A stretch of 64,000 nt of DNA from Orobanche coerulescens (GCA_033398695.1 CM065814.1:79750358-79814357); one strand, 5' to 3'; shown: positions 1 to 13,041, counted from the first letter of the stretch. A program made the numbers and translations. Notes: generated by a model not told the origin, from the sequence alone.

Positions 1-1488
1 TCGGTATGCACCAATCCAAGTTTATCGGCAGCCCTTTCAAAAGTCCCTGTGAAGGGGAACTTAGTCATTTTGCCTCTAAGGCAAGATTCACAAGTTGGAT
101 AGGGTTCTACACCCAATGGACTTAAAAGTCCATCTTTCTCCATTTTCTGAACCTTGGTCTGACCAACATGACCAAGTCTAAGGTGCCATTTAAGAGCTTG
201 ATTAGTATCTTGCCTACCACGTTTCCTAGTTATAGTGTTCACTGCTGTTTTATTTTGCATGTTCAGATGATATAAACCATTCAACAATGTAGCTGTTCCA
301 ACCAATTTATTTCGAAAATAAATTTTACAACTGCCATTGCCAATGAAGAAACAAAATCCTTTCCGGTCCAAGACTGGAATGGATACAATGTTTTTATGCC
401 CCTTGGGCAAAACAAGTACTTCATCTAATGTCAAAATAAAACCAGATTCTAAACCCAGAAGGATTGATCCAATATCGGTTGCCTCGACACTTTGTCCGCT
501 TCCAACAGTGATCATTATTTCCCCAGCTTCAAGTTTTCTACTTCGTTCCAGATCCTGATTCATAGTACAAATGTGAGAAGTGGCACCTGAATCCAGAATC
601 CATGAAGCAGAATATACAGTAGCGGAACAATTAGTTTCAAAAACACAAAGTTCCGTACCTGATGCGCCATTAATCTTGGGACAAGTCCTTCGCCAGTGGC
701 CCAGCTCACCGCATTCAAGGCATTTGTCCGTAGGTTTTGGACCGCCTACCTTTTGAACCTTTCGGGCCTTGCCCTTTCCTTTTTGCACCCTTTCTTGGGT
801 TAGATCTTGCTCGTAGGTCTTTTTCTTCTTGTTCTTGGACCTCTTAGGCCCGTAAGAAATCACAAGAGCAGCCTCTCTCGGTTTAGTCTTCATGTTAGAC
901 TGTGCCATCACTAGTTTATTCATTAGCCCACTAATGTGCATGTAATTTCATTACGGTTGAAATTCATTACAAACTGCGTGAAAGAGTCGTAGAGATTGAA
1001 GGATGAGATCAATTTGAAGGGATAAATCCATATTAAAATTGAGCACCTCGAGCCTCTCAATCATAGAGATCATCTTGAGGACGTGGTCTCCCACTTTCTC
1101 CCCTTCTTTCATCCTAGCACTGAACAACTGCTTTGATATCTCATATCTAGCATCCCACCGTGCTCTCCATAAAGTTCGGTCAAGTGTGCGAGAATCGCCA
1201 GCAAGTCATTTTCTCGTGCGCTCTCGCAGCCTCATTAGTCATTGAGCCCATCATAAAACCACGGACTAGCACATCATCCTTGACCCATTTTTCATGGACG
1301 CCAATGTCTTCCCGATTACCCCTAGTCCGGATTGGAGTCGGTGGAATGTCCGCCTCCAAGACGTATCCCGAGACTCCATACCGAGTACAATCATCGATTC
1401 CGCAACCATCAACAAAGTTAGGGCCGATTAGGAGATTCTTTTCAAGTAGTATTGCAAGTGGGTTTTTAGCCATTTTAGAGAGATTCAA
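1..1488 (-). CDS. Angela-like Copia Gag-Pol, N-terminal part (partial, runs off the window)
   Basis: This is the first part of a Ty1/Copia polyprotein (Gag, protease, start of integrase), read on the minus strand and cut by the window edge. The Gag start is at about 1488, and the first residues include NPLAILLEKNLLIGPNFVD, a typical Copia Gag opening. The Gag frame then breaks within about 60 codons. A perfect CX2CX4HX4C zinc knuckle (CLECGELGHWRRTC) lies near 680-724, and the protease active site WILDSGATSH near 565-600. The frame stays open from there to base 1, through the GAG-pre-integrase segment (LKWHLRLGH) and the first CESC pair of the integrase zinc finger. The lineage is inferred from the matching LTR at 3186-5029, which begins like Angela/BARE. 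A closely related copy is read on the plus strand at 62633-64000. Broken Gag makes autonomous activity unlikely. Confidence 0.85.
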
Positions 1489-3172
1489 TTTCGTTTTTGC
1501 AAAGATTTAGACAAGATTAAATTAGTGACTTGTTTTATTATGACCGAGTATAGAATTTAAGGGCTTGTATAATTCTTGTCTCGCTCCCACTAATTTTATC
1601 TAATTATACACTCCCATGTTATAATCCGAAATCATGGTTAGATCGACTTCATAGTGGTGATCAAGTTCTTTACAAATTTTAATGCACGCAACCTATCGTG
1701 TTTCTTGCCAATTAATTTCGTAAAGTGGTGTCTCGACACCAACCCGTCTAACGAATGATTTGATCTTCTTTTACCCCTAGTCTTCATGCCCTCAACCTAT
1801 CGTTTCTTGGCAATCCAGACTATCTAAGTTGTTGACCATCAACGCTCATCGGTTTGACTATTGAATCTCACCCGGCAACCTATCAGGTTTCTAGGGGCGA
1901 AATTTATCACCAACCGAAGGCATCTAATGCACTCAAGAATTTTTCAACCTCTACCAAATGTACTACCCCGATAACTCGGAAGCATAGCACACCAGCTCGG
2001 GTATCAATTTTCTACGAGTTTGATGGAGGGTAGGAAACCTCGTAACCTTTTTCAAACTTAGTCTGTTTGTAGTCGGGAGAATTTCGCGATTAATGTTACA
2101 CTTTGCACATTAATTCAATTATACGCACGTTTGTTGGTTTGTCAATCATTCAGAATGAAAAACAGAAAACAGTAACCTAGTTACTACCAACATATAGCTC
2201 ATGGACCTAATTCCTAAGTACTGGGCCAAGCGAATGACCCAATAAAAAAAATCTTCGATTCTTCGTCTTCTCGGTCGGTTGTCTTCGGTCTTCTTCATAC
2301 CCAAAATAATAATTACATCATTGAAAAATTGCATCCTATACAAGTTTTTCTAGTAAATATAAATAGGCTCAAAACGGCCTTTACAACCCAATCGAATCGA
2401 ACAAATCAAAAAACTAAGTCCACGAGCTATATCACCATCACATAAGGATTCCATACAACATGTAATGGCAACGAAATTAAACAATTAATCTTTAATATAA
2501 ATTAATCTAATTAATCTATAAATTAATCTATTCAATTTATACTATATTAATCCAATTAATATAAAGTGGCATTAAAATTAAATAATCAATTAATATATTA
2601 ATCCAATCAATATAAAATTAATCTATTCAATTTTAATGGTATTAATCAAATTAATACTAATAATCATCATTTTAATTCGCTCAAGTAATCCGCCAAAAAT
2701 AATATTCTCGTTTAATTTATTTCCTTAACTCAAAAATATTCCAAATATTAATTTAGTCAAATTGAAATCCAATTTAAATTTTGGGAAATAATTAAAATGA
2801 AATATAAACTTAAAACGGAGTCCTGACAATTCGATTTAGGCCCACCCGCCCGATTCAAAATCGGGCCAAAACCCGAGGGCCGCTCGCCGAAGCATCGCCG
2901 GCAGATCGCCGATCATGCTCGGCCTGGCCGAGCACTCTCAGCCCTCGCCGAGTCATCGCCGAAAGACGCCGCGGCACTGGGCCGGCACCAGCAAAGGTCG
3001 CCAGCACCACCGCCACACCCGCTTTCTTCGCTTTTTCGCCCGCTTCAAAAACGTGATGCTACAACGAACAATTTAAAATCTAAAATTATTCCAAATATGA
3101 TTCTAAATCATAATCATCATCCAAAAGCATTCAAAATGCACAAATAATCGTATATACGATATCGTTGACCTC
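1489..3172 (-). other. Untranslated leader of the minus-strand Angela-like Copia
   Basis: About 1.7 kb lies between the primer binding site and the Gag start, and no convincing coding frame was seen. Two compositional blocks stand out. An AT-rich stretch at about 2465-2770 is built from diverged repeats of ATTAATCTA/ATTAATCCA. A GC-rich island at about 2830-3050 is dense in GCCGA and CGCCG words. Long leaders are normal for this Copia lineage. Confidence 0.6.
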
Positions 3173-3184
3173 GCTCCGATACCA
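3173..3184 (-). promoter_or_regulatory. Primer binding site of the minus-strand Angela-like Copia
   Basis: Read on the minus strand, TGGTATCGGAGC follows the LTR end (AACA) after one base. This is the usual Copia primer site, complementary to the 3' end of initiator methionine tRNA, with one base unlike the common TGGTATCAGAGC. It fixes the LTR at 3186-5029 as the 5' LTR of this element. Confidence 0.85.
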
Positions 3185-3185
3185 C

Positions 3186-5029
3186 TGTTGGGATTCCGAA
3201 AAAAAACGAAATACGCAGCGGAAATAAAAAACGAATCCCAAATAGGATCGATCAAGTAACGTATATACGAAAAATAAATACGAAGATAAAGATTCATACC
3301 CTTGAAGCCTTTGAAATAAATCTTCGTAAGGTGTAGACGATGATCACGATCCCGTCCCGAACACGAAATCCCTTCGTTCCAAGCACCGAAAATTCGAAGC
3401 CTCTACTTCACACGCGTCGGAAGTTGCCCGGAAAAATCTACAACACTCCGTTCTATGAAGAACACGGCTAGGAAGTATTGTAGGAATTTTTTCTCTCTTA
3501 ATTTTTCTTACTTCTTTTCACCTCAAAGATGAACAAAATGAAGAAGGAAAATTTTTTTCTCCTCCCTCACTTTTTCTCTCACGGTAAAGACTAATTTTTG
3601 CAAGTGTGTGTGTGTCTTCCTTCGTCAAGAGTTGGTTATATATAATATATAACAACTCATCATAATGAATAAAAATAATGTGAGAGGAATCTCAAACATT
3701 ATTAAGATGACTTTACATCAAACACAACATGCAAAATGTAATGGCCATGTGAGGTGGGGTTGGCCTATAAGGAAGCTTCAGAAACGAGCCGAGTCACTCG
3801 GCTCAGGTATCCGGACGTTCACAAACGACTCCGTTAAATACACTCCTTTTAATCATCAATGTATTTATATTAATTAATTAATCTAATTAATTAATTATAT
3901 CAAATACAAATATATTTCTCTAAGAAATATAATTTATGAATTAAATTAATTACCCTAATTTAATTTAAATTCATAAGACCGATATTTGATTTATCCAATA
4001 AATCATAATTAGATATCCAATATCTAATATTAATAGAGAGATAATAAATTCACATTTATCCGTCAACGCTCCCGATGCGCGACTCGTAGGTCCGTCTCAC
4101 CGGCATTGGGAGGAACTAATGAGTGCAAGACTTAGCCACTTAGCGGGCCGCATCAGAAACCCCGATCGAGAACGAATGAAGGGATCATTCCGTAACCATT
4201 ATGTCGTGAATACTATATACGTATAGACCCTTCATCGATGTCCCGGTCAAGTCTTCGGTCACGGTAAAGTCAAACCCTCATGTTGACTAAACTCTATACA
4301 TGTGTTAATGCAAATCAAGACCGATCGATTAATAGTGTATCTAATACGACTATATCGTAATGCTTTGCCAAAGACTTATGATCTTATTTGCCATTAACCG
4401 TATAGACATTCGCCTCGCTCACTAACAGAGATAGAATCCTTTCTTGGCGTACAAGAAAGATCGCTACCCGCCCGTATAGTCCGCACTTCGAGGTCGACTC
4501 AAGAATTAAGCAAATGAGTCTAACTACTCTAATGACAAACTAAACGTCACAGCACATCTTCTACCGAACCCTCAAGTCAAAGGTCCACGTATACTATCAC
4601 AACCTTCGATTCATCATCGACTCTCCGAGAGTGAATACCGTGTGATCAATCGAGTATGAGTCGTGTTCGAGTATACTGCCCCACCAATATACTTATAACT
4701 ATGCTATCAAGACGTGCACACGCCCTAGCATCGATTATACAAGTCATATTAAAACTTAATGCCCATTTTAAGTTTATTGACTTGCGAACAATTTACGTAA
4801 ATAAACTTTAAACACTTCCAGTACATTTTCTCTTATCCCATAACGAGAATGGAATGTTCGATTTATTTACATGGACTTCACTTCAATGTTTACCAAGTCA
4901 AGAATGCAATTGAAATACAATAAACAGTGAATGAATCGTATTGCCTTTTTATTAATTATTCCATAATTACAAGTATAATGCCCTTACTCTCTTATCCCCT
5001 GAGTGGCATTCGAGGGCATATTCCTAACA
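3186..5029 (-). repeat. 5' LTR of the minus-strand Angela-like Copia (1844 bp)
   Basis: On the minus strand the LTR opens TGTTAGGAATATGCCCTCG at 5029 and ends GAATCCCAACA at 3186, the canonical TG...CA ends. The opening resembles Angela/BARE LTRs, and a length of 1.8 kb fits that lineage. It is homologous to the LTRs at 6636-8632 and 21098-23313. The next bases (5030-5034, TGAGG) would be one copy of the target duplication; the other copy lies outside the window. Confidence 0.88.
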
Positions 5030-6624
5030 TGAGGTTCCAAGTGATAGCCAAGAGACCGACCCAACAACCTATGACCAAGCGATGGTGGATGTAGACTCCG
5101 CGAAATGGCGTGAAGCTATGGAAGCTGATATAGACTCGATGTATGTCAATCAGGTCTGGACTCTAGTAGACCGCCCCAAGGGCATAGTGCCTATTGGGAA
5201 CAAGTGGATCTACAAGAGAAAGACTGATGGTGATGGCAAGGTTGACGCCTATAAGGCCAGGCTTGTGGCAAAGGGTTATACCCAAAAGGAAGGGATCGAT
5301 TACCACGATACCTTCTCGCCCTTAGCCATGATCAAGTCTATTCGCATGATGCTTGCTATAGCTGCCTACCACGATTATGAGATATGGCAAATGGACGTAA
5401 AGACGGCTTTCCTTAATGGATTCCTCGAGGAGGAAATCTATATGGAGTATCCTAAAGGCTTTGTGTCCGAAGTCGATATTCAGAAAGTGTGCAAGCTTCA
5501 GCGTTCCATTTATGGATCAAGCAAGCGTCGCATAGTTGGAACCTTCGTTTTGACGAGGCGGTCAAAGAGTTTGACTTCGTGCAAAATGAAGAGGAACCTT
5601 GTGTATACAAGAAGGTTAGTGGGAGCAAGATCGCATTCTTAGTACTATATGTGGATGATATTCTACTAATAGGAAATGATGTGGGAATGCTCAGTTCTGT
5701 AAAAGCTTGGCTTTCGAGTAATTTCTCCATGAAAGACTTGGGAGAAGCAACCTATATTCTTGGAATTCGACTCTACCGGGATAGAGCGAAGAGAACAATA
5801 GGCCTTTCCCAAGCCCTCTATATAGATAAGATCTTAAAGCGATTTAAGATGGATGATTCTAAAAGAGGGTTCCTACCGATGCAACATGGAATAAAACTCA
5901 CCTTGAAGATGTGTCCTCAAAGTGAGGAACAACGAAAGGAAATGAGTAATATAGCATATGCTTCGGCCGTGGGTAGCCTTATGTATGCTATGTTGTGTAC
6001 AAGACCTGACATCGCGCATGCTGTAAGCGTGGTGAGTAGGTTTCAGGCAAACCCAGGTAGGGAACATTGGACTGCCGTAAAGAACGTTCTCAAGTACTTA
6101 AGAAGGACCAGAGATATGGTTCTGATGTATGGCGGTGGAGAATTGGATGTGGTGGGATTCACTGATTTGGACTTCCAAGGACTGAAGGATGACTCGATGT
6201 CCACTTCTGGCTACATATTTACTCTTAATGGAGGAGCAGTATCTTGGCGTAGTGCCAAGCAAAGCGCGGCCGATTCCACTGTCAGCCGAGTATCAAGCGG
6301 CCTCGGAGGCTTCCAAGGAAGGGTTACGGATTAAGAAGTTTTCGGGAGAACTTCAAATGATACCATGTCTTTGTTGCTGTTCATCTTTGCGACAACGACG
6401 GAGCGCAGCCAAGGAGCCGAGGTTTCACAACAAAGACCAAACATATTGAGAGGAAGTGTCATCTCGTAAGAGAATTTGTTCGCAAGGGATACATTGTCTT
6501 TGCCGCACAGTAGACTCGGCCGACAACGTCGCCGATCCACTGACCAAGCCACTTTCTCAGACTAGCTTGGAGCGTCATCTGGAGAACATGGGTATTAGAT
6601 ACCATAGTGTGTGGCATTGAGTGC
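5030..6624 (+). pseudogene. Angela-like Copia reverse transcriptase-RNase H (broken)
   Basis: This is the 3' half of a plus-strand Copia polyprotein. It starts abruptly at 5030 where the minus-strand element is inserted. The RT begins near 5082 (MVDVDSAKWREAMEADIDSM), with the conserved blocks YKARLVAKGYTQKEGIDY and QMDVKTAFLNG. The catalytic YVDD is intact (LYVDDILLIGND near 5645-5680). A one-base loss near 5515, in the SIYGLKQAS region, shifts the frame. RNase H follows with the VGFTDLDFQG and GGAVSWRSAKQ blocks. A second frame change near 6270 moves the conserved SAEYQAASEA segment to another frame. The same junction text (GAGGTTcCAAGTGATAGcC) recurs near 63893, within the other plus-strand copy. 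Confidence 0.87.
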
Positions 6625-6635
6625 AAGTGGGAGAT

Positions 6636-8632
6636 TGTTGGGAGTATGCCCTCGAATGCCACTCAGAGGATGTTGAGTGAGGGCATTGTACTTGTAATTA
6701 TGTAAACCATTTATATAAGGCAAATGAATGTTTCTTTATTTACTGGTAGTTACTGGCATTCCTAACTCGTAAATAAATATATAGAAACTAGTCCGTGTAT
6801 TTGAGAGCAAAACGTTTTACTCCTTATTGGATAAGGGGGTCGGCACTGGAAAGGTTTATAACTCAAATACTCAATCGTTCGCAAGTCAATGAAACTTGAC
6901 TGGGCATTAAGTTTATGTGAAGACTTGTATGACGTGTTCTTTGACATGGAGAGTGCCTGTCGAACGCTAATGGTTAGTGGGAGCACACGTTATAGGTATG
7001 CTAATTGGATTAGTATACTCGAACCGACTCACCCTCGATTCGTCACACGGATTTCACTCCGGGACAGTCAATGACGGAATCGAAAGGTTGTGATAGGTAT
7101 TCGTGAACCTTCGACTTGAGGATTTAGTAGGGATGTGCTTGTGACGTCAAGATTTTCATTAGAGTAGTTCGACCACCTTAAACCGGAAGGCGGGGTCAAC
7201 CTCGACGTGCATCTTGACGGGCAAGTAGCGAGTCCTGCGAATACCAAGATAGAATTCTTTCTCCCGTTAGTGAGCGGGTTATATGTCCTATTCGGTTATT
7301 GAGATGAGATCATAAGTCTTTGGCCAAAGCATTGGAGCTAGTTGTATTAGATACACGGCGACTCGATGATCTCGATTTGCATTAACGCATGCATAGCATC
7401 AAGTACGGATAGGGTTTGGTCGACCGTGACCCTATAACTTGACCGGGACATTTGAAAGAAGGGTTTATACGTTCTTGGTATTCACGACAGAATGGTTCTT
7501 GAATGATCCCATCATTCGTTCTCGATTAAGTACAGTGTAGGCCGCCAGTGGCTAGGTGGTGCTACTACTCTTTGGTTCCTCCCATTGCTTGTCGAGACGG
7601 ACCTCTACGAGTCGCGCAATAGGATTGACGTCGGACTGAATTGAGCTTATTCTCTAATTATTAATATTAGATATTGGATATCTAATTTATTGGACATTGG
7701 ATGTCTAATTGATTTTGGGACATTGGATGTCTAAATTAATTTATTGGATAAATTAATTTATGACTAATGAATTAAATAAATTCTTGGGTGATTAATTTAA
7801 TTCATAAATATAATTATTTCTTGGAGAAATTAATTATGTTATTATGTATTTGATATGATTAATTAATTGGATTAATTAATCGATATAAATACATTGGAAC
7901 GGAATTGGAGTTTATCTGTTTAGACTCACAGAGTTCAAAGCGGATCGAACTCGTCCGATACCTTCTAGATGGCTGCCCTCCTTCCACCTACTTTCCACCA
8001 AGTCTTCAATTCCATTTTATTAATAGATGATTATGACTTGGTGGGGGAATCTCATGTGATATGATTTGATTTATGTGGGTTGAATAAGAATGGGAAGAGG
8101 ACTTTGATCTCACTTCACTCAACTTTTAGAAAAGGCTTCCAACCGTGAGTAGTGAGAAAGAGAGAGAGAAAAATCATTTTCTCAAGTCTTCATCATCTTC
8201 TTCATTTTTGTTCTTGAGTTTTCTTGGAGAAAATTCAAGATATATTGAGAGAGAGATATTATACACTTAGAGTGTAGTAATACAAGCTTCATCACTTGAT
8301 TCTAGCCGTAACCTTAGAGGTTAATCAAGTGTTGTTATTCCGGTCGTTTTTCCGGCGCGTGGCAAGTAGAGACGCGGTGCTTTCGGCGTTGGATCGTTCA
8401 AGGGCTTGGAGCGGATTGAACTCGTAGAGATCAAACTAAAGCTTGGGGAATAGCTCAAGAGAAGGTTACCATTTAATCAACGGACTTCGAGGGTTAGTTT
8501 CTTATGACTCTTGCTTTTCGTTTATATATTTGTATATACGTAGCTCGATCGATCCTCGTAGGGATTCGGATCGAATTAATTTTCGTTTTACCGCTTCCGC
8601 TGGGCCTTCGTTTTAGGCACCGAATCCCAACA
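6636..8632 (+). repeat. 3' LTR of the plus-strand Angela-like Copia (1997 bp)
   Basis: The LTR starts TGTTGGGAGTATGCCCTCG and ends CGAATCCCAACA. A polypurine tract AAGTGGGAGAT (6625-6635) lies directly before it, proving it is the 3' LTR of the RT fragment at 5030-6624. It shares long stretches with the LTR at 21098-23313, for example CATCTTGACGGGCAAGTAGC and TTTGGCCAAAGCATTGGAGC. The right flank GTGCA (8633-8637) is the expected target duplication copy. Confidence 0.9.
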
Positions 8633-10293
8633 GTGCATTATTGCGATTGCACTCATACTATTGCACATAATAGGCGTCTCTCTGCCACTGATTCCATAAT
8701 CCTGTAGCTGCTGTTGCATCCAGAGAATCTGCATACAGCAACTTCCAGCGGCATAATATTCAGACTCAGCTGTAGAAAGTGAGTTGGACAATTGCTTTTT
8801 GCTGAACCATGACACAAGTCTAGGTCAAACAATGTGACAAGTACTGCTTATACTCTTCCTATCCAACTTACAACCTCCGAGATCTGAGTCGCTGTAGCCA
8901 ACCAAATCGAATCCTCCTTCCTTATGATACCACAATCGTACATCAATTGTTCCTTTCACATACTTAAGGATTTGTTTATCTATCGTGAAGTGTGAGTCTT
9001 TAGGTGCTACTTGATACTGATCACAAACTCCTACAACAAATTTGATATCGGGCTTGCTCGCTGTTAGGTACATGAGTGAGCCTATAAGCTTCCTGTAGAG
9101 TGATTTATCAACCGGATTTCTAGCTTCGTCAGCACTAATTTGCGTGGAAGTGCTCGTGGGAGTTGACGAGGATTTGGAGTTGTTCATCCCAAACTTGTTG
9201 AGCACCTCCTTACTGTACTTCTCCTGGTTGATGAAGATTCCTGTAGGAAATTACTTTACCTACAATCCTAGGAAATAACTAAATTCTCCCATCATACTCA
9301 TTTCAAATTTACTTTGCATGAGATGAAAGAATCTTTAACATAGAGAAAGGTTAGTAGAACCAAATATAATATCATTGACATATATTTGCACCATCAACAG
9401 GTCGTGTCCTTCCTGTATCTTAAATATAGTCTTGTCCGCAGCACCTTCAAATCCATTGTTGATAAGGTACAGGGACAGGGTTTTACCAAGCTCTAGGTGC
9501 TTGCTTTAAGTCCATATAGAGCTTTTCATAGTCTGTACACTGGGTCTCCGCCTTCAGTATTGACAAACCCTGGTGGTTACTCAACATAAACTTCTTCGAC
9601 AAGATCTCCATTCAGGATTGTGCTCTTAACGTCCATTTGATATACTATAAATCTCTTATGGACGGAATAGGCTAGAAATATCTTGATGGATTCTAGTATG
9701 GCTACAGGGCCAAAATTCTCATCATAATCTATGCCTTCTTCCTATCTGTAGCCTTGTGCGACTAGACGAGATTTGTTCCTAATAACAAGTCCATTGTCAT
9801 CCTTCTTGTTTCGAATACCCATTTGGTTGCAATTACAGCTTGACGTTCTGGCCTGGGTACTAGATACCATACATTGTTTCTTGCAAAACCAATAAGCTCT
9901 TCTTCCATAGAGGTGATCCAGTGAGAATTATTCAAAGCTTCATTGGCAGAAATAGGTTCGGATTGAGCTAAGAATACAACTAGGGTGCACATAGCTAGTC
10001 TCCAAAGTTCAGCTTGAGATTTCCATACAGGAAATGGAGATACCCCAAATTCGGTTTCTTCTTAAGCACACAGTACAGTTGCTGTGTACTCTGTATTCTT
10101 CTACAAGTAGATACACGAGCATCAATATTACCTATAATAAACTCCTTTGGATGATATCTCAACCATATTCTGTCATGTCCTAATTCGGCATCCCATACTG
10201 TATCTTGTGGTGCTGTAGTCTCGGATTCAACTTGTACAGCATCGACTATGACTACTTCTGATCTTACAGCTGCGGGATTGATTTCTAAGTCTA
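8633..10293 (-). pseudogene. SIRE-like Copia reverse transcriptase-RNase H, C-terminal part (broken)
   Basis: This is the C-terminal half of a second Copia polyprotein, read leftward from about 10000. The RT start is near 9960 (SANEALNNSHWITSMEEEL, then NVWYLVPRPERQAVIATKWV). The catalytic motif near 9371-9382 reads YVND instead of YVDD, a change expected to destroy polymerase activity. Downstream are LYRKLIGSLMYLTASKPDI (about 9050-9110), the RNase H block LVGYSDSDLGG, and SWFSKKQ with TAESEYYAAGS near 8750-8810. The frame is broken several times. At 8633 it is cut within RNase H by the Angela-like element. The rest of the same element lies at 18500-20480, on the other side of LARD1. SIRE affiliation rests on motif memory only. 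Confidence 0.82.
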
Positions 10294-10298
10294 CGACT

Positions 10299-13041
10299 GT
10301 AATATCCGCAATTTCGATTTCCGATAATCTTTTTTCAGCGAGAGTCCAGTTTGAGGACTCTCTTGTGACCGTTTCGTCATTGTGAGAATGATTAATTCTG
10401 CACTTTTTGGCATCCGAGTTCGTTTCGGTGTTGTTTTGTTGAGTTCCATGCTTCTTAGCGACTTTTCCACACTTGAGATCGATTCTTGCGAATCTCGTTC
10501 GAAACTATCGTTTCGAGTTTCCCGTAAGTCCGTTTAATTTTGTCAGATGTGTTGTGAACTTCGGTTTGGTTATTCGATCAAGTATCGTGATTTTCGGGTG
10601 TTTTGGGCCATTTTGTAATTTACCGAAAGTTGTGGGTATCCGCATTCGTATTTGTTGTCTTGATCGATTTTTGTGTCTATTTGGTCGTATGCGATTAATC
10701 GTTTCATGGTATTTCATTTCGGATCAATGATGTTGTCCGCGATCATTTCGTCTTGTTCGTTCCGTATGTTCTCGGGAATTCGAGTCTTCGAGTCATGGCG
10801 GCTAGGCACTGGCCAGCCACGTACGGCAGGGATCGGCCAGGTGCGCTCGAGATGCGTGCACGATCCGGTCCTCGTGCGGCCCTGACTGAACACGCACGAG
10901 CGAGTGCTCGTGCCCAGTGCTCGTGTGTCCCGGCAGATTGCTGACAGTGGGCGCGCGCGACCCGGCGCACGACCGGCTGCTCGTGCGTGTTTACTCGTGC
11001 GTCGCTGGGCAGTATATATATGGTCGGGCAAGCTACTTCATCACCCGTTTTTCATTTCATTTTTCCTTACACGACTGGAAGCTTGGATATGTCGTAGGCA
11101 TGTTGTCAAGTGATGAATCCATGAAGTCTTGGAGTTCATATCGTCGATTATCCATCCTATAACATCCTTTGATCGAGCGAATCTGGTCAGCTTTCCTAGA
11201 AATCCTAGGTTGGGGGATTTTGGGGGTTTTTTTTGGTTTTGTCCGATTTAACCGTAATAACTTAGATTTGTGGCATATCGATGATTATTTAATATGTATT
11301 CTATCATTTCCCTTGTGATTCCATGGTTGGGTTCTCTAGATTCGTCATTTTGGTCGAGTTCTTAATCGACACCTTGAAGGTGTCTGATAAAAGGCCTTAG
11401 AGGGGGATTCGGGCGTTATGCGATTATTATTCCTCGTACGATCATTGATTTATTGGTGATATGTCTTAAGGATGAAATCCTTGTGAAGGACTCGAGGCGG
11501 AACCCTCCCGTTCGTTGTTTTCTTCGGGGTCCGAGTTTCCTGGTCGAACCGTGTTCTTCGGGGTGTTCGGTAGCGGTTATTGAGGCAAGTATCTTCCCTA
11601 TACGTTTCATGTTTCGTAGGTATAATTGTTGGTAAATGATTTTATGTAAAATCCGAATGTTTAATGAATGTTAAAAAGTATCGGTATGTTCTCGATAAAT
11701 ATTGTCTTTTAACGATAACTTGGATGCTTCGTGAATAAGTGTGTTTTTGGCCTATGGGTGTTAACTTCGTTTGTTGAAAGACTTATGATCACATTTAGTG
11801 AATGTAATAAACCATAATCATTTACCGAGGATAACGTGTCGTTTTGTGTGCTTGTTCGGTGAAGATGTGACGACTGATGTTGGTTGTTACTCCTTTGAAA
11901 GGAGGTTGTGATGCTTAATATTGCTTGGCTTGATAGTTGATTGTTATTGTGTTCTTATTTTATGTGATGTGCCTCCGGGTAAGATCATTGAATCTCCGGG
12001 ATCCATACTTGCTAGTATGGGTCGGGCGTGACCGTAGGGTTATCCATCGGGTATGTCTTGCAGGGACTCCGAGCTTCGTTGCTTGTTAGCACGATGCCGG
12101 GGATAACTTGTGTGGTTATCCATCGGGTATGTCTTGCGGGGATTCTGAGGTTCGTGGCTTGTTAGCGCGATGCCGGGATAACTTATGGTTGTGATTTGGT
12201 TATGAATGTATCTGTGCTTGTGGTCACGTGACTGTTGTTACGGTGACATGTGATTTGGTATGGTTTCCTATTGGGTTATTCACTCGGGTATGTTCTGCGG
12301 GAGCATCTGAGGTTCGTGGCTTGTTAGCACAGGACGCGAATAATCCTTAGGAATGTGTGTTTGATGATTTGGGTCATAGACCCTGTGGTTTATGATTTGG
12401 GTCTTGGATCCCGTGTGTTGTTATCATAATTGTGCTTTGGGAAAATGACTTTTGGGCTGTGTCCCTAAACGTTTTCAAAACTCCCGAGATCGTAAAATGA
12501 TTTTACAAGATGTATATCGGGTTTACCCCTATCTTTCGATTTAACCGTTTTGATCAAGTGATTTACCTAGGGAAGTATGTTTATGATTTCTAAGTCCGTG
12601 GAGTATGATATGTATGGCTTGTTTTCATATTTTATACTTGTACTAGCAAAACAGTGGAGTTTTGCTAACCCCCGAGTATTCGGGGGGTGGATGTCTGTAT
12701 TGCATTCAGGTTTTGGGGAGCATAGCACAGGGTCGGCATGAAGGATGATGAAAGATGAACGATACTAATCACACGAGGACCCGTATGTTGTCGTATTGGT
12801 CTAGCTGTATTTCCGCTACAGTATTCTTTCCCCGTTGTACGAGAGTGTGTTGTATTCGACCCCTGCGTGGGCTTGTATTGTAATTGAGTTGTATGTATTT
12901 ATTGAAAGACCAAATCGGTCTACTGAGTCAATTTAGCCTTAAAGGCATTGTTGAGTTGTTCGATTTTGTTACCATCCTGGTAGAACCTTGAGGAAAGGTT
13001 CTACGACGTGTAATATCCTTGAGCGGATTGGGGGTGTTACA
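10299..13041 (+). repeat. 5' LTR of LARD1
   Basis: This LTR is 2743 bp, with ends TGTAATATCC and GGTGTTACA. A TATA box (TATATATA, 11013-11020) about 715 bp from the start probably marks the U3/R transition. A GC-rich block just upstream (about 10850-11000) repeats GTGCTCGTG and CACGAGCG words. Farther on (about 12040-12320) are three diverged repeats containing GGGTATGTctTGCGGG and GGTTCGTGGCTTGTTAGC. Several short frames in the GC-rich block are compositional and have no protein signature. Confidence 0.92.
12644..12686 (+). other. Two adjacent stem-loops in the LARD1 LTR
   Basis: Stem 1 (12644-12667) has perfect 9-base arms TAGCAAAAC and GTTTTGCTA around a 6-base loop. Stem 2 (12669-12686) pairs CCCCCGA with TCGGGGG around a 4-base loop. 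The pair recurs at 18092-18134 in the other LARD1 LTR, near 33200-33242 in LARD2, and on the minus strand near 24085-24127 in LARD3. The Tekay LTR at 40630-40657 holds a differently spelled but still paired version. Lying late in the LTR, it would be in the transcribed R/U5 part. Confidence 0.7.

Noticed and set aside
10714..11031. Arginine-rich 105-residue frame on the minus strand and overlapping frames
   Set aside because: They come from the GC-rich U3 block of LARD1. The copies in the 3' LTR (16137-16477) differ in length and frame, as expected for non-coding sequence.
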